Assembly (NCBI GenBank): GCA_013416445.1
Contig: JACCER010000014.1
Location: 1-64,000 of the forward strand
Direction: 5' to 3'
Length of the DNA: 64,000 bases
From: Alcaligenaceae bacterium
GTDB lineage: Bacteria; Pseudomonadota; Gammaproteobacteria; Burkholderiales; Burkholderiaceae_B
Both the position numbers and the translations under genes were made by a program. Position 1 is the stretch's first letter; every line of letters starts with the position of its first letter. This document shows positions 1 to 9,178 of the stretch, piece after piece. The notes under the pieces were generated by a model. The model saw nothing but the letters and a program-made list of their open reading frames with translations, did no database searches and was not told the DNA's origin.

Positions 1-138
1 AAAGAACTAGATAAAAACCAAACAAAACAAAACTGCTTAAAAAAACTATACAAGCGCAGCGAGTTCGGCCGACGCCCGGCTGTACGAGGCAGACGCGGAA
101 ACAAGCACGCCGTGCCGCACTGAGCTTTACCCACCCCG
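1..138. other. A-rich window edge, no gene recognised
   Basis: The first 55 bases are strongly A-rich. A plus-strand frame is open from base 1 to a TGA ending at 123, giving about 40 residues rich in Lys and Arg that match no family I recognise. The stop lies 16 bases before the repeat array at 139, so it could be the tail of a transposon gene cut by the window edge. That is speculation, and no product is assigned. Confidence 0.25.
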
Positions 139-305
139 GACAACGTCATAAAAAACCAGACGACATTACCAGAGATAGACAACGTCACAAGAAATCGACA
201 ACGTCACAAGAAATCGACAACGTCACAAGAAACCGACAACGTCACAAGAAACCGGACAGCATCACTAAATACCAGACAACGTCATTGGAACCAGACAGCC
301 TCGCC
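139..305. repeat. Array of nine 19-20 bp degenerate tandem repeats (possible transposon end)
   Basis: Units begin at 139, 159, 178, 197, 216, 235, 255, 275 and 294. The best-conserved unit reads GACAACGTCACAAGAAATC, and the four central copies (178-253) are nearly identical. Outer copies diverge, for example GACGACATTACC and GACAGCATCACT. The 19-20 bp period is too short for a CRISPR and there are no unique spacers. Multiple short repeats of about 20 bp are known at the ends of IS21-family and TniA-type (Tn5053/Tn402) elements, where transposase binds, so a transposon terminus or its relic is the best guess. The element body would lie left of base 1. Confidence 0.75.
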
Positions 306-324
306 ATGAGGAATATTCACAAAA

Positions 325-1905
325 TCAGCAGGCATTCAACAGCGCAAGTGCCTGTTCCTGTAGCTTTCCCCGCTGGATTTTATTTGAGTTGGCGCTTTCA
401 ACCATAGGGAAAGCCTGCACTATGCAGATACGGACAGGCACTTTGAACCCGGCCAAATGTGCTTTGCAGTACGTGATGATGCTGTCCTCTTGCAGGCTGT
501 GGCCTGGCTCGGCAATGACGAACGCCACAGGCACGGTCTTGCCCTGGTGCGCCACGCCTACTACCTGACAGTTGGATACGCCGTCCAGGCTGCTGATGAA
601 GATTTCTATTTCCGAGGGGTTGACCAGGAAACCGCTAAGGCGCAGAAAATCACCGCGTCGCGCAAGGAAGACAAAATGCTGGTTATTTAGCGTGTGGCCA
701 AGGTCGCCCGTACGGAAATAGCCCTGCGCGTCGATGGCCTTGGCCGTGGCTGCTTCGTTGTCCAGATAGCCCTTCATCAGGCTGGGGGCAAGGATCTCGA
801 TTTCGCCTACCTCGCCATGCGGCAGGATGACGTTGGTTTCAATGTCGCGGGCCCGCACCCGGGCATCGGGCGCCACCAGGCGCCCACCCGCCTTCTGGCG
901 CTCGGCCAACGGCGCGTCCAGGGGTTGGCCCGCAGTCAGCGCCTGCAATTCGCTGGAGCCATACAGGCCAACCAGTTTGATGCCCGCTTTTTCGGCTCGT
1001 TCCGGCAGGTTTTCCAGTGATGGCGCAAAACTGGCGAATCCAGCTACCCGCAGCGAGGGGAATGGGTCATGCTGGTCTTTGGCTGCGTCAAGAATACGAT
1101 CAAGCAGCTCGTTATTGGCAAAGGTGTGGGTAACCCGCATTTTCTGGATCTGTGCGGCGCATTCAGCAGGATTCAAAACCGGCGACGAAACCAGTGTCGC
1201 GCCAACTGTCAGGCCGGCCAGCGCCGTCGAGAACCCGAATGCGCCGCATAGCGGCGCGCCGAGCAGGACGGCGTCGTTTTGCCCTATGCCAAAGTAATGC
1301 GCGGCATTGAGCCCGTGCTTGATGAGAGTTTGCTGGTCGTGGACGACCAGCTTGGATTGCGAGGTCGTACCGGATGTCGTATATACCAGCGCGTGTGCCT
1401 CGTCTGAGGCATGGGGGATATCGTCCAGCACGCCAGGCGCAGCAGGCAGGGAATAGCTGAATGATTTTGCGTCTGCCACGAGTTGTTCTGTGCTGGCTTC
1501 ACCTACCACCATGACCGCTTTCAGCCCCTGCAACTGCGCCGGCTCGACATCGTCGAGAATTTCCCGGAAGGGCAAACCCTTGAAGTCAGGCCATAGGGTA
1601 AGCCACTGGCATTTTCCCCGAGCAATCAGGTCGCCCACTTCGTGACTGCGAAAACGCGTGTTCATGGCTATGACCGTGATGCCCAGGCGCGCGCAAGCAA
1701 TGAAGCTTGCCAGCCAGGCTGTGCAATTGGGCAGCCAAAGCGCCATGCGCTCGCCCGGGCGTGCACCCTGGGTATACAGCAGCGCGGCGACACGCTCCGA
1801 CTCGGCAATCAGTTCACGGTATTGAACTGGCCGGTCGATGTCGTAGAAGGCGACGGCGTCTGGTCGTTCAGCAAAATGTTGTGCTAGAAGCTTGGCAAAG
1901 TTCAT
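325..1905 (-). CDS. AMP-dependent acyl-CoA synthetase/ligase
   Basis: This 526-residue protein belongs to the ANL superfamily, which activates a carboxylic acid with ATP to an acyl-adenylate and then to the acyl-CoA thioester. The phosphate-binding loop is at about 175-185 (YTTSGTTSQSK, with Ser where many members have Gly-Arg-Pro). The A5 motif YGSSE is at 315-319, the hinge GYFRTGDLG at 395-403, and the C-terminal catalytic Lys (K509 in NSNKIQRGK) is present. Length is normal. It is the last gene of a minus-strand run with short gaps (28 bp from the cyclase gene), so it probably activates the acid released or imported by its neighbours. The substrate cannot be read from sequence. The Shine-Dalgarno is weak, but the start fits the family. 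Confidence 0.85.
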   Translation of the reverse strand: MNFAKLLAQHFAERPDAVAFYDIDRPVQYRELIAESERVAALLYTQGARPGERMALWLPNCTAWLASFIACARLGITVIAMNTRFRSHEVGDLIARGKCQWLTLWPDFKGLPFREILDDVEPAQLQGLKAVMVVGEASTEQLVADAKSFSYSLPAAPGVLDDIPHASDEAHALVYTTSGTTSQSKLVVHDQQTLIKHGLNAAHYFGIGQNDAVLLGAPLCGAFGFSTALAGLTVGATLVSSPVLNPAECAAQIQKMRVTHTFANNELLDRILDAAKDQHDPFPSLRVAGFASFAPSLENLPERAEKAGIKLVGLYGSSELQALTAGQPLDAPLAERQKAGGRLVAPDARVRARDIETNVILPHGEVGEIEILAPSLMKGYLDNEAATAKAIDAQGYFRTGDLGHTLNNQHFVFLARRGDFLRLSGFLVNPSEIEIFISSLDGVSNCQVVGVAHQGKTVPVAFVIAEPGHSLQEDSIITYCKAHLAGFKVPVRICIVQAFPMVESANSNKIQRGKLQEQALALLNAC

Positions 1906-1932
1906 GACATGGTGATAGGTGAATTCGACGGT

Positions 1933-2973
1933 TTATACGGTGGCGATTGGCGTCACGGGAGACCCTACAGCGCCTGGCAGGCGCAGAGGTGGCGCGGTGA
2001 GCAGAAAACGATAGCGCTGATTGGCGCTTAGCCATTCAGCCAGTTCGCGCAAATACCAGAGTTCGGCTAAAGGCAGGCCAAGCTTGAAGAGGCAGTGATG
2101 ATGCAGGGGCAGCAGTGATTTTTTGTCGCCCTCGCTGAAGGCCGGATAGGCTTCGACCGCATAGTTGTCGGCGCAAATTGCGCTAATACCGCTTTCAGTG
2201 ACCCAGTTCAGCAGCTGGGTGTCGGCGCCATTCAGTACGGCACCCGTGTTGTGCAACTTGTCGCCATCGGGTTTGCCACCCATTTCTATAATGGCCTCTG
2301 AAAAGCCCGTGTGCAGCACCAGCATATCGCCTTTTTCAATCTGAATGTTGTCCGACTTGAGTATGGCTGCAAGTTCCTGGTAACCGATCAGCGTGCGGCC
2401 GTGGCCAAAGTGGCGTACGAAATCGACCATGACGCCGCGCCCCTGCATGCCCTTGACCGCGAAATTGTCGATGCTAAGCCTTTTGGCGCCGAAACTTGCG
2501 CCATGGTCGCAGCCGTGCGAGCTTTTTTCGTGGCCGGGGGCGTCGGGGATATCGATGCCGGCCCGATAGCCGTTGTAGTAGACCTTGCGCAGTTCACCGC
2601 TGCCGTCGGTGTCGAACTGAGCCCCTACGTGCGCCAGGGAATCCCATTGTGTCGAGTATTGCAATGACAGTGTGACTTGGTCGTCGCTGAGCACATCGAT
2701 AGCGGTGGCGTCTACATTTTCCATGGGAAAGTTCATGTATGGCACGCCGTCGAGCTCAGTGGCTGCCAGCCGCGGGGGCTTGCGGCGCGGATTCAGCACG
2801 CTGCCGCCAGGCAGGTCCAGAGGCAGGGACAGGCAAAAGACTTTCCCCACACGGACCTCCCGCACCCCTTTCAAGACCTGTTCTTCGGTCAGCAGGTTGA
2901 CTCGCCCGAGTTGGTCGTCGGGCCCGAAGTCGCCCCAGTTTGACCCTTCAGGGCGTTTTGTCCAGCGTGTCAT
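1933..2973 (-). CDS. Cyclase-family metal-dependent hydrolase (kynurenine formamidase-like)
   Basis: The 346-residue protein resembles the cyclase family (PF04199), which includes kynurenine formamidase and hydrolases acting on amides, lactones or cyclic diketones. The N-terminal part (NWG.....GRVNLL at about 12-28) is typical of the long, roughly 320-350 residue branch. The metal motif HxGTHxDxP is altered here to H115-V-G-A-Q-F-D121, keeping the His and the Asp. It lies 38 bp downstream of the SDR gene and 28 bp upstream of the ligase gene, on the same strand. This suggests a ring or amide hydrolysis step feeding the acyl-CoA ligase. That role is inferred from context only. Confidence 0.75.
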   Translation of the reverse strand: MTRWTKRPEGSNWGDFGPDDQLGRVNLLTEEQVLKGVREVRVGKVFCLSLPLDLPGGSVLNPRRKPPRLAATELDGVPYMNFPMENVDATAIDVLSDDQVTLSLQYSTQWDSLAHVGAQFDTDGSGELRKVYYNGYRAGIDIPDAPGHEKSSHGCDHGASFGAKRLSIDNFAVKGMQGRGVMVDFVRHFGHGRTLIGYQELAAILKSDNIQIEKGDMLVLHTGFSEAIIEMGGKPDGDKLHNTGAVLNGADTQLLNWVTESGISAICADNYAVEAYPAFSEGDKKSLLPLHHHCLFKLGLPLAELWYLRELAEWLSANQRYRFLLTAPPLRLPGAVGSPVTPIATV

Positions 2974-3010
2974 GTGTGTCTCCGTTGTATTGGTTTATGG
3001 AAGAATGGGC

Positions 3011-3751
3011 TCAGGCGGCCCCTATGGTTATGCCGCCGCATACGTAGTGGGTCTGGCCAGTGACAAAGCTGCAGCGCTCGTCCATGAAGTAGGCAACCGC
3101 ATGGGCTACGTCTTCGGGTTGGCCAATACGCTGTACCGGGATGCTTGCCAGCAGCTTTTGCGTGTCTTGGTTTTGTGGGGCATTGGCTGCCAGGAAGAAC
3201 TCTGTGGCGATGGGCCCTGGCGCGATGGCGTTGACGGTAATGCCATCGGCTGCCAGCTCTAGTGCCCAGGTGCGTGTCATGCCGGTAATGCCCGCTTTGG
3301 TCGTGCTGTAGAGCGTACGCGCCGGTTTGCCCAGTGCGGCGCGCGAGCCAATGTTGACGATGCGGCCCCGACCCAGCGAACGCATGCCGGGAAGCAAGGC
3401 CTGGGCGCACAGGATGTTCACCTCCAGATTCAGGGCGACTGCTTTGTATAGTTCAGTGGTGTCCAGGTCTTCAAGGCGGCCTGTAGGAACAAAGCCTACA
3501 TTGTTGACCAGGCCGTAGTACGGCGCTAGTGCGGTGATTTCAGCCAGAGTTTGGCGGACTGCATCCCGCATTCCAAGGTCTACGGTATGAAAGGGCATGG
3601 TGTCAGGCCAATCGGCAGGCCGTGTTCGGGCAATGCCGGTAACCCTGTACCCGTCAGCGATCAGGCGCTTGCAAATACTGCGCCCAATACCGCGGCTGGC
3701 TCCGGTGACAAGTATGCTGGCTTGATTTTCCATGTTGCTGTAAACCTTCAT
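3011..3751 (-). CDS. Short-chain dehydrogenase/reductase (FabG-like SDR)
   Basis: A classical SDR of 246 residues. It has the nucleotide-binding motif TGASRGIG at 16-23, NNVG at 83-86, and the catalytic residues Ser136, Tyr148 and Lys152 in YSTTK. The C-terminal segment (CSFVTGQTHYVCGGITIG) is the usual FabG-like end. It should catalyse NAD(P)-dependent oxidation of a hydroxyl or reduction of a keto group. A second in-frame ATG at residue 7 is preceded by AAGG and may be the true start. The gene sits in the same minus-strand run as the hydrolase and the ABC importer. Confidence 0.85.
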   Translation of the reverse strand: MKVYSNMENQASILVTGASRGIGRSICKRLIADGYRVTGIARTRPADWPDTMPFHTVDLGMRDAVRQTLAEITALAPYYGLVNNVGFVPTGRLEDLDTTELYKAVALNLEVNILCAQALLPGMRSLGRGRIVNIGSRAALGKPARTLYSTTKAGITGMTRTWALELAADGITVNAIAPGPIATEFFLAANAPQNQDTQKLLASIPVQRIGQPEDVAHAVAYFMDERCSFVTGQTHYVCGGITIGAA

Positions 3752-3808
3752 TTCAGTTGGGTTTTGCAGGAAGGCCAGGGTGTTAAGCCAGTGCCATGCA
3801 GCCTGGCT

Positions 3809-5494
3809 TTAGCTGCCCGCCTGCGCCGCCTTGAACTTGTTGCCGGCGTACATGGCCAGAAGCACCAGCCCGGTCGAGATCAGGATCATCACTATTCCAA
3901 GGGCAGACAGCTTGCCCCACAGGCCATCGTCGGCAAAGCTCAGTATTTGTACGGCCAGCACCTCGGTGCCGGGTCGTGACAGCACCACTGATACTGTCAA
4001 TTCTCGTATGAACATGGTTGCCATCAGTATCCAGGCTGAGACCACGCCGGGGATCAGCAAAGGCACAATGATGCGCCGCATTGTCGTCAAGGGGCTGGCC
4101 CCGCAAACCAGGGATGATTCTTCCAGGTGGGCATGCACTTGCACAAAAGCGCTGGCCAACGGGCGGATGCCGTAGGGCAGATAAGCCGCAATATAAGACA
4201 GCAGCAGCGCGGTCAGTGTGGCATATAGGGGAGTCTGCACGAAAAACCACATGAACCCTATGCCAATCACAATGCCGGGGAAGGAAAAAGACAGAAAGCT
4301 GAGTGATTCGAGCAGGCCGGACGCCGGTGTGCGGATCTTGACGATGACATAGGCAACGAAGATGGACAGCAGCACGCCCAAGGTGGCGCCCACCACCGCC
4401 AGGAACAGGCTGTTCTTGAGCGCCAGCAAAGACAAAGGGTCTTGGAAGACGTCTATCCAGTGCTTGAAGCTCATCAGTGAAAAAGCGCGGGCGCTGGGCA
4501 CCATGGAGTAGGGCACCAGCGAGGTATAAAGCAGCACGGCGACAGGCAGCACGATCATGAGCAGGCATAGCAGGCCGACACCAATGAAAATTGGTGTCCT
4601 GGCGCGCTTGAGCTCGATGACTGCGGGCCGGAAGCCACGCCCCGAAATAGTGACGAACTTGCCGCCTTCGGATGTCAGGGCGCGATAAACGACGATCAAT
4701 GAAATAGAGGCCACCAGCACGCTCATGCCCAGCGCGGCGGCCTTGCCATAGTCGGGCGCGAACCCGGTGGAGATCATTTCGTACAGATACGTGGCCAAGA
4801 CATCGACCTGGCCCGGCGTGCCCAGCACCCTGGGTACTGCATAGGAAGCCAGGCTGCGCACGATGCCCAGGATGAATGCAGCCAGTATGGCGGGCCGCAG
4901 CACGGGCAGGGTGATGCGTAACAGGGTACGCCAGACGCCAGCACCAAATACCCTTGATGATTCTTCCAGCGCCACATCGAACTGGGCCATGGCTGGCGCA
5001 ATGATGAGGTAGGCGATAGGCATGTTCAGCAGCCCCTCTACCATGATCATGCCCCACAGCGAGTAAATGTTGAATGGTGCTTCCTGCAGCGCGAATACGT
5101 CTTTCAAAAAGAGGTTGAGCAAGCCATTCGAGGGATTCAGCAGCAGGGCCCAACTGACTGAAAACAGCAGGTGCGGGATCATCATTGGGACGATGGACAG
5201 CACCGTGAATACCGGCTTGAAAGGAATGTTGGTGCGTGTATTCAGGTAGGCCAGCACCAGTGCCAGCAAGGTCGATAGTATGGACGAGCCAAGTACGAAA
5301 ACGATGGTGTTGTAGGTGACGTCGAACAGCAGTGGATCGGTATAGGCCGCTACATATTTGCTGGTGGTAAAAGCGCCGAAGGCGGTGAGCCCTTCAGAGA
5401 AGCTGCCCAGCAGCAGCATGAGTACCGGACAAAGCGTCAGGAAGCCGACGATCAGTATCAGGAACCAGGACAGTACGGGGCGCGAGGGATTCAT
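3809..5494 (-). CDS. ABC transporter permease, fused double permease (FbpB/AfuB-like)
   Basis: This 561-residue membrane protein has about twelve hydrophobic segments arranged as two homologous permease halves. Each half carries the cytoplasmic EAA loop that docks on the ATPase: EESSRVFGAGVWRT in the first and EESSLVCGASPLTT in the second. Such double permeases serve importers of the iron(III), 2-aminoethylphosphonate or thiamine type, where one polypeptide forms the whole channel. The start lies 9 bp after the stop of the ATPase gene, and the binding-protein gene is just upstream, so the importer is complete. The ligand is unknown. Given the catabolic neighbours it may be an organic substrate rather than iron. 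Confidence 0.85.
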   Translation of the reverse strand: MNPSRPVLSWFLILIVGFLTLCPVLMLLLGSFSEGLTAFGAFTTSKYVAAYTDPLLFDVTYNTIVFVLGSSILSTLLALVLAYLNTRTNIPFKPVFTVLSIVPMMIPHLLFSVSWALLLNPSNGLLNLFLKDVFALQEAPFNIYSLWGMIMVEGLLNMPIAYLIIAPAMAQFDVALEESSRVFGAGVWRTLLRITLPVLRPAILAAFILGIVRSLASYAVPRVLGTPGQVDVLATYLYEMISTGFAPDYGKAAALGMSVLVASISLIVVYRALTSEGGKFVTISGRGFRPAVIELKRARTPIFIGVGLLCLLMIVLPVAVLLYTSLVPYSMVPSARAFSLMSFKHWIDVFQDPLSLLALKNSLFLAVVGATLGVLLSIFVAYVIVKIRTPASGLLESLSFLSFSFPGIVIGIGFMWFFVQTPLYATLTALLLSYIAAYLPYGIRPLASAFVQVHAHLEESSLVCGASPLTTMRRIIVPLLIPGVVSAWILMATMFIRELTVSVVLSRPGTEVLAVQILSFADDGLWGKLSALGIVMILISTGLVLLAMYAGNKFKAAQAGS

Positions 5495-5503
5495 GCGTTT
5501 GTT

Positions 5504-6598
5504 TTACGCTGATACCAGCAGGCAGTGCTGGGGGGCGAGCCGGATACTGACTGTATCGCCGATTTGTACGGGCATGTTCGGGTCCAGCCGGGCCAGGAGC
5601 CGTTCTTCGCCGACATGGATTTCTACCTCGTAGACCTCGCCGACGAATTCCATGCTGGCTATCTTGCCATGGATTATGTTCTGGTCCGCTGGCGAGGCAT
5701 CGGCCAGGGTGCGGTCCACGTGGAGGAATTCCGGGCGGATGCACAAGGTGGCTGCGCTGCCATCGGGTAGATCGCGCGACTGGCAGCGCAGTCTGCCCAG
5801 TGTGGAATCTACCAAGGTCAGGCCGTTTTCATGGCCTGCGATGCTGACCTGGATCAGGTTGGCGCGCCCGATGAAGTCGGCCACGTAGCGGTGGTCGGCA
5901 TTGAAGTAGATTTTCTGGGGCGAGCCGATTTCAACAATATTTCCAGCGCGCATTACTGCAATGGAGTCCGACAAGGCCAGGGCTTCGACGCGGTCGTGTG
6001 TCACATAGACGGCAGTGATATTCAGCGCGCCAAGAAAGGACTTGAGTTCCTTGCGTGTTTCTTCGCGCAGCTTGGCGTCGAGATTGCTGAGCGGTTCGTC
6101 GAATAGTATGACTTTGGGCTCGGCGACCAGGGCGCGAGCCAGCGCAACCCGTTGCTGCTGGCCACCCGACAGTTTGGTTGCAGAACGTTTTTCAACGCCT
6201 TCAAGTTGCACGAACTGCAGGGTGCGCGCCACTTTCTCGCGTATGGCGCTGCGGGATTCGCCACGAATCTGCAAAGGGTAGGCGACGTTGTCGAATACAG
6301 ACATGTGCGGCCAGATGGCATACGTCTGGAATACCATGCCCAGACCGCGCCGCTCGGGCGGTACGGCAATGCCTTGAGCACTGGACCACATGATTTCTCC
6401 GCCGATACGGATTTCACCTTCGTCCGGGGTTTCCAGGCCCACAATGCACCGCAGCAACGTGGTCTTGCCGCAGCCGCTGGGGCCCAGCAAGGTGAAAATT
6501 TCGTTGGCGGGTATGGTCAGGTCGACCCCATCTAGGGCCTTGACTGTCTTTCCATCGGATTGGTAGTGTTTTCTGAGGCCTTTGATTTGTATTTCCAT
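5504..6598 (-). CDS. ABC transporter ATP-binding protein (PotA/FbpC-like)
   Basis: A 364-residue ATPase of the spermidine/iron/phosphonate importer class. Walker A is GPSGCGKTT at 39-47, the ABC signature LSGGQ is at 143-147, Walker B VILFDEP is at 163-169, and the switch His lies in VTHDR near 200. The roughly 120 residues after the nucleotide-binding domain fit a TOBE-type regulatory domain. The gene begins 3 bp after the binding-protein gene ends and stops 9 bp before the permease gene, which indicates one transcript with translational coupling. Confidence 0.9.
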   Translation of the reverse strand: MEIQIKGLRKHYQSDGKTVKALDGVDLTIPANEIFTLLGPSGCGKTTLLRCIVGLETPDEGEIRIGGEIMWSSAQGIAVPPERRGLGMVFQTYAIWPHMSVFDNVAYPLQIRGESRSAIREKVARTLQFVQLEGVEKRSATKLSGGQQQRVALARALVAEPKVILFDEPLSNLDAKLREETRKELKSFLGALNITAVYVTHDRVEALALSDSIAVMRAGNIVEIGSPQKIYFNADHRYVADFIGRANLIQVSIAGHENGLTLVDSTLGRLRCQSRDLPDGSAATLCIRPEFLHVDRTLADASPADQNIIHGKIASMEFVGEVYEVEIHVGEERLLARLDPNMPVQIGDTVSIRLAPQHCLLVSA

Positions 6599-6601
6599 GG
6601 C

Positions 6602-7639
6602 TTATTTGCCACGGAAAATCTTGCTGAATTCACGGCCCCATTTTTGTATGTCTTCGTCGGACAAGTCGCGCAATGGCTTGACTTGAACCTTGTCTATGCC
6701 TGGTATGGGTGGAAATACGCCCGGCGCCAGCACATATTCACCTACATCGTTGGCCAATAATTCCATGGCCTTTTTGCTTAGCCAGTAATCAATGAAGGCG
6801 CGGGCGGCGTCGGGGTGGGGCGCCTTGGAGGTGATGCCGATGGCGCGTGCCGTGCCCAAAAGTGGCTGGCCGCCTTGCGGGCCCCATGCCAGCGGCGCGG
6901 GCTTTTTGGTGATGATGTATTTCGGCATGGAAATACCGATTAGTTTTTCGCCGCTTTCAATGGGGGCGGGGGTGGGGCCGAAAGAAGCCACGAACATGGG
7001 CTTGTTGGCGGCCAGCGCCTTTAGAAACTGCATCCAGTCGTCTTCCGACTTGAATACCTGTTCTTTCAGGCCCACCAGCCACGAGATGGTTGATGCATGC
7101 GTGGCTGGGTCGGCCATGACGATCTGGTTGTGCCATTTTGGATCGGCCAGGTCTTCATAGTGCGTGGGGGCATCGGCGGTTTTGACGTGATCGGTGTTGT
7201 ATAGATAGGACACGTATTCGATGCCAAAAAGCGTGATGGCGTCATCTTTGGTGGCCCAGTCGGGATAGCCGGAAGCGGCGGGCGACCGGTAGGGCGCCAG
7301 CACGCCATGTTCTTTGAGGAGTTCCAGCATGGGTAGTGGCGCCTGGATGGCGTCGGCCAGCAATTTGCCGGCATTGAACTCGGTGAGTATGGTGGGTATG
7401 AACTTGGAACTGGACGTGCGGGTGTATTGCCCTGTAACGCCGGTATCTGCCTTGAAGGCATCCATGATGGGGTTGACCGCGGTGATATTGGCGTAGAACA
7501 CCGCCGTGCCCTGGGCGCGGGCCTTTTCCAGGTTGGCGCCTGCAGCGGCATGGGCCAGCATCGGCATGCTTATTGGCAGGCTGGATAATCCGGCCGCACC
7601 GGCCAATTTGAGAAAAACCCTGCGGTCTATCGTGTTCAT
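6602..7639 (-). CDS. Periplasmic substrate-binding protein of ABC importer (FbpA-like)
   Basis: The chosen ATG at 7639 follows a good Shine-Dalgarno (AAGGAGA) and gives 345 residues. The longer frame to 7708 has no ribosome site. The N-terminus DRRVFLKLAGAAGLSS looks like a twin-arginine signal (RRxFLK) ending near AHA-A, so the protein is probably exported folded by Tat. The mature part resembles the extracellular solute-binding family 1/iron(III) type, with the pattern GTAVFYANIT near its start. It heads the importer genes and would set ligand specificity. No iron-site tyrosine pair could be confirmed by eye, so an organic ligand is possible. Confidence 0.82.
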   Translation of the reverse strand: MNTIDRRVFLKLAGAAGLSSLPISMPMLAHAAAGANLEKARAQGTAVFYANITAVNPIMDAFKADTGVTGQYTRTSSSKFIPTILTEFNAGKLLADAIQAPLPMLELLKEHGVLAPYRSPAASGYPDWATKDDAITLFGIEYVSYLYNTDHVKTADAPTHYEDLADPKWHNQIVMADPATHASTISWLVGLKEQVFKSEDDWMQFLKALAANKPMFVASFGPTPAPIESGEKLIGISMPKYIITKKPAPLAWGPQGGQPLLGTARAIGITSKAPHPDAARAFIDYWLSKKAMELLANDVGEYVLAPGVFPPIPGIDKVQVKPLRDLSDEDIQKWGREFSKIFRGK

Positions 7640-7756
7640 GGCAGCCTGTCTCCTTGTGCAACTGATTTTATATTCGCCCCAGAAGAAACAGGGTGCGTAA
7701 TTCTTCACGAAATAGTAGCTGCTGCGTTGCTTATTGACAAGAATTTAACCGCCCAG

Positions 7757-9064
7757 CTACCTGGCTGCCGTGGCGAGAGGCAAGGCCGCGATGGTGGTAC
7801 CGCGAGAGGGCAACCAAAGAGAGATGATCGCAGCGCCAAAAAGCAGGACCCCAGCGGCGCCGAAAGCAATAAGATGGGTATGGAATGCTTCATAGGCCCA
7901 CCCGCCTAGCCACGAACTGATCATTCCGCCTATTTGGTGGCCGACATAGGCCCATCCGCACAGTATGCCCACCAGGCGCGTTCCATAGATATCAGCCATC
8001 ATGGCGGTTGACATGGCAACACTGCCCGCCCAGACCAGCCCGCCCACCGCCGAGACACTGTATAGCTGCCAAGGCGCAAAGGCTTCGACCAGGCCGAAGA
8101 ACCCCAGGCCGCGCACAAGATAAATAACGGCCAGAATGTAGCGGCGCTCAATGGTATCCGAGAGCTTGCCCAGTGCGAATGAACTGAAGATGGCGACCAG
8201 GCCGATCAGCCCGATGCCAAAGGCACTGGTTTGCGGATCGAAACCGTGATCCATGAGCATGGGCACGGCATGTGTGCCAAGCAGGTTCATGCTGAAACCA
8301 CAAGCGAACAGCCCCAGTGTCAGTTGCCAGAAGGGCAGAGTACGCATGGCTTCCAAGACGCGTAAAGGAGGTGTTGTTGCCTGGGGTGCGGCTGGTGGCG
8401 GAACTTGGCACGAAACCGGCGTCAGGTTTTGCCTTGCAGGGCTGACGTGCGCAGGCAAGGTGTCGGCGTGTTCGGGAGCGTCGTCACGGATGATGAACAG
8501 GGCGGTTGGCACTGTAATGACGGTAAAGGCCACGGCAAAACCGACCAGTGTTGCTTGCCAGCTGTAAGCAATGATGGCGATTGTAAATAAAGGGGTGAGT
8601 ACGGCGATGCCCGCCATGGAGCCGGCCGATATCAAGAAGAAAGCCATGCCGCGCTGCTGCACGAACCAGCGGCTGAGGACGGGTGTAAGCGCAATTGGGC
8701 TGGCGCAAGCCAGGCCGATGGACAGGCCTATGCCGTAGGTGAGCCCAAGGCTGATTGGCCCTTGAGCGTAAAGAGTGCCGACGATGGAGCCGACCACCAA
8801 AACGACGCCAGTGAGCAGTACTGGCTTGGTGCCCCAAGACGCCACCAGTTGCCCCACTAAGGGCATGGCCAGTCCGTAGACCAGCATGCCGACGGCAATG
8901 ATGCTGGCCAGATCACTGCGAGACATGCCCAAGTCCTGGGTCATGGGCAGGAAGAAAGGCCCTGCGCCCAGACGCATGCCTACCGTCAGCAAGGTCACCA
9001 CCGTTGCGGACCAGACGATGGTCCACCCATAATACATGCCGTTGCGGCTGTGATTGCTATTCAT
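7757..9064 (-). CDS. MFS transporter (monocarboxylate/OFA-like)
   Basis: The protein has about twelve hydrophobic segments and, from the ATG at 9064, 435 residues. The opening YYGWTIVWSATVV, a long first helix and the loop GQLVASWGTKPVLLTG between helices 2 and 3 are typical of the MFS branch that carries carboxylates and related anions. The frame extends upstream to 9142, but the alternative ATG leaves no sensible leader, and the Shine-Dalgarno is weak in both cases. It lies about 118 bp upstream of the ABC importer genes and probably moves a related substrate or product. Confidence 0.82.
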   Translation of the reverse strand: MNSNHSRNGMYYGWTIVWSATVVTLLTVGMRLGAGPFFLPMTQDLGMSRSDLASIIAVGMLVYGLAMPLVGQLVASWGTKPVLLTGVVLVVGSIVGTLYAQGPISLGLTYGIGLSIGLACASPIALTPVLSRWFVQQRGMAFFLISAGSMAGIAVLTPLFTIAIIAYSWQATLVGFAVAFTVITVPTALFIIRDDAPEHADTLPAHVSPARQNLTPVSCQVPPPAAPQATTPPLRVLEAMRTLPFWQLTLGLFACGFSMNLLGTHAVPMLMDHGFDPQTSAFGIGLIGLVAIFSSFALGKLSDTIERRYILAVIYLVRGLGFFGLVEAFAPWQLYSVSAVGGLVWAGSVAMSTAMMADIYGTRLVGILCGWAYVGHQIGGMISSWLGGWAYEAFHTHLIAFGAAGVLLFGAAIISLWLPSRGTTIAALPLATAAR

Positions 9065-9178
9065 CTTCAGACTTAAATGTTCTTCAAGGCTTCTATTCAA
9101 ACGCTTTATGCGGTTTTGAGCAAGCCCGAAATTACTTTGCACCTACCTGCGGGCGCGAGATGGGTTGGCAAGCGATGC

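Noticed and set aside
139-305. Repeat array as a CRISPR
   Set aside because: The period is 19-20 bp and units abut without unique spacers; no cas genes are present.
6602-7708. Longer N-terminus of the binding protein
   Set aside because: The extra 23 residues precede a clear signal peptide and have no ribosome site, whereas AAGGAGA precedes the ATG at 7639.
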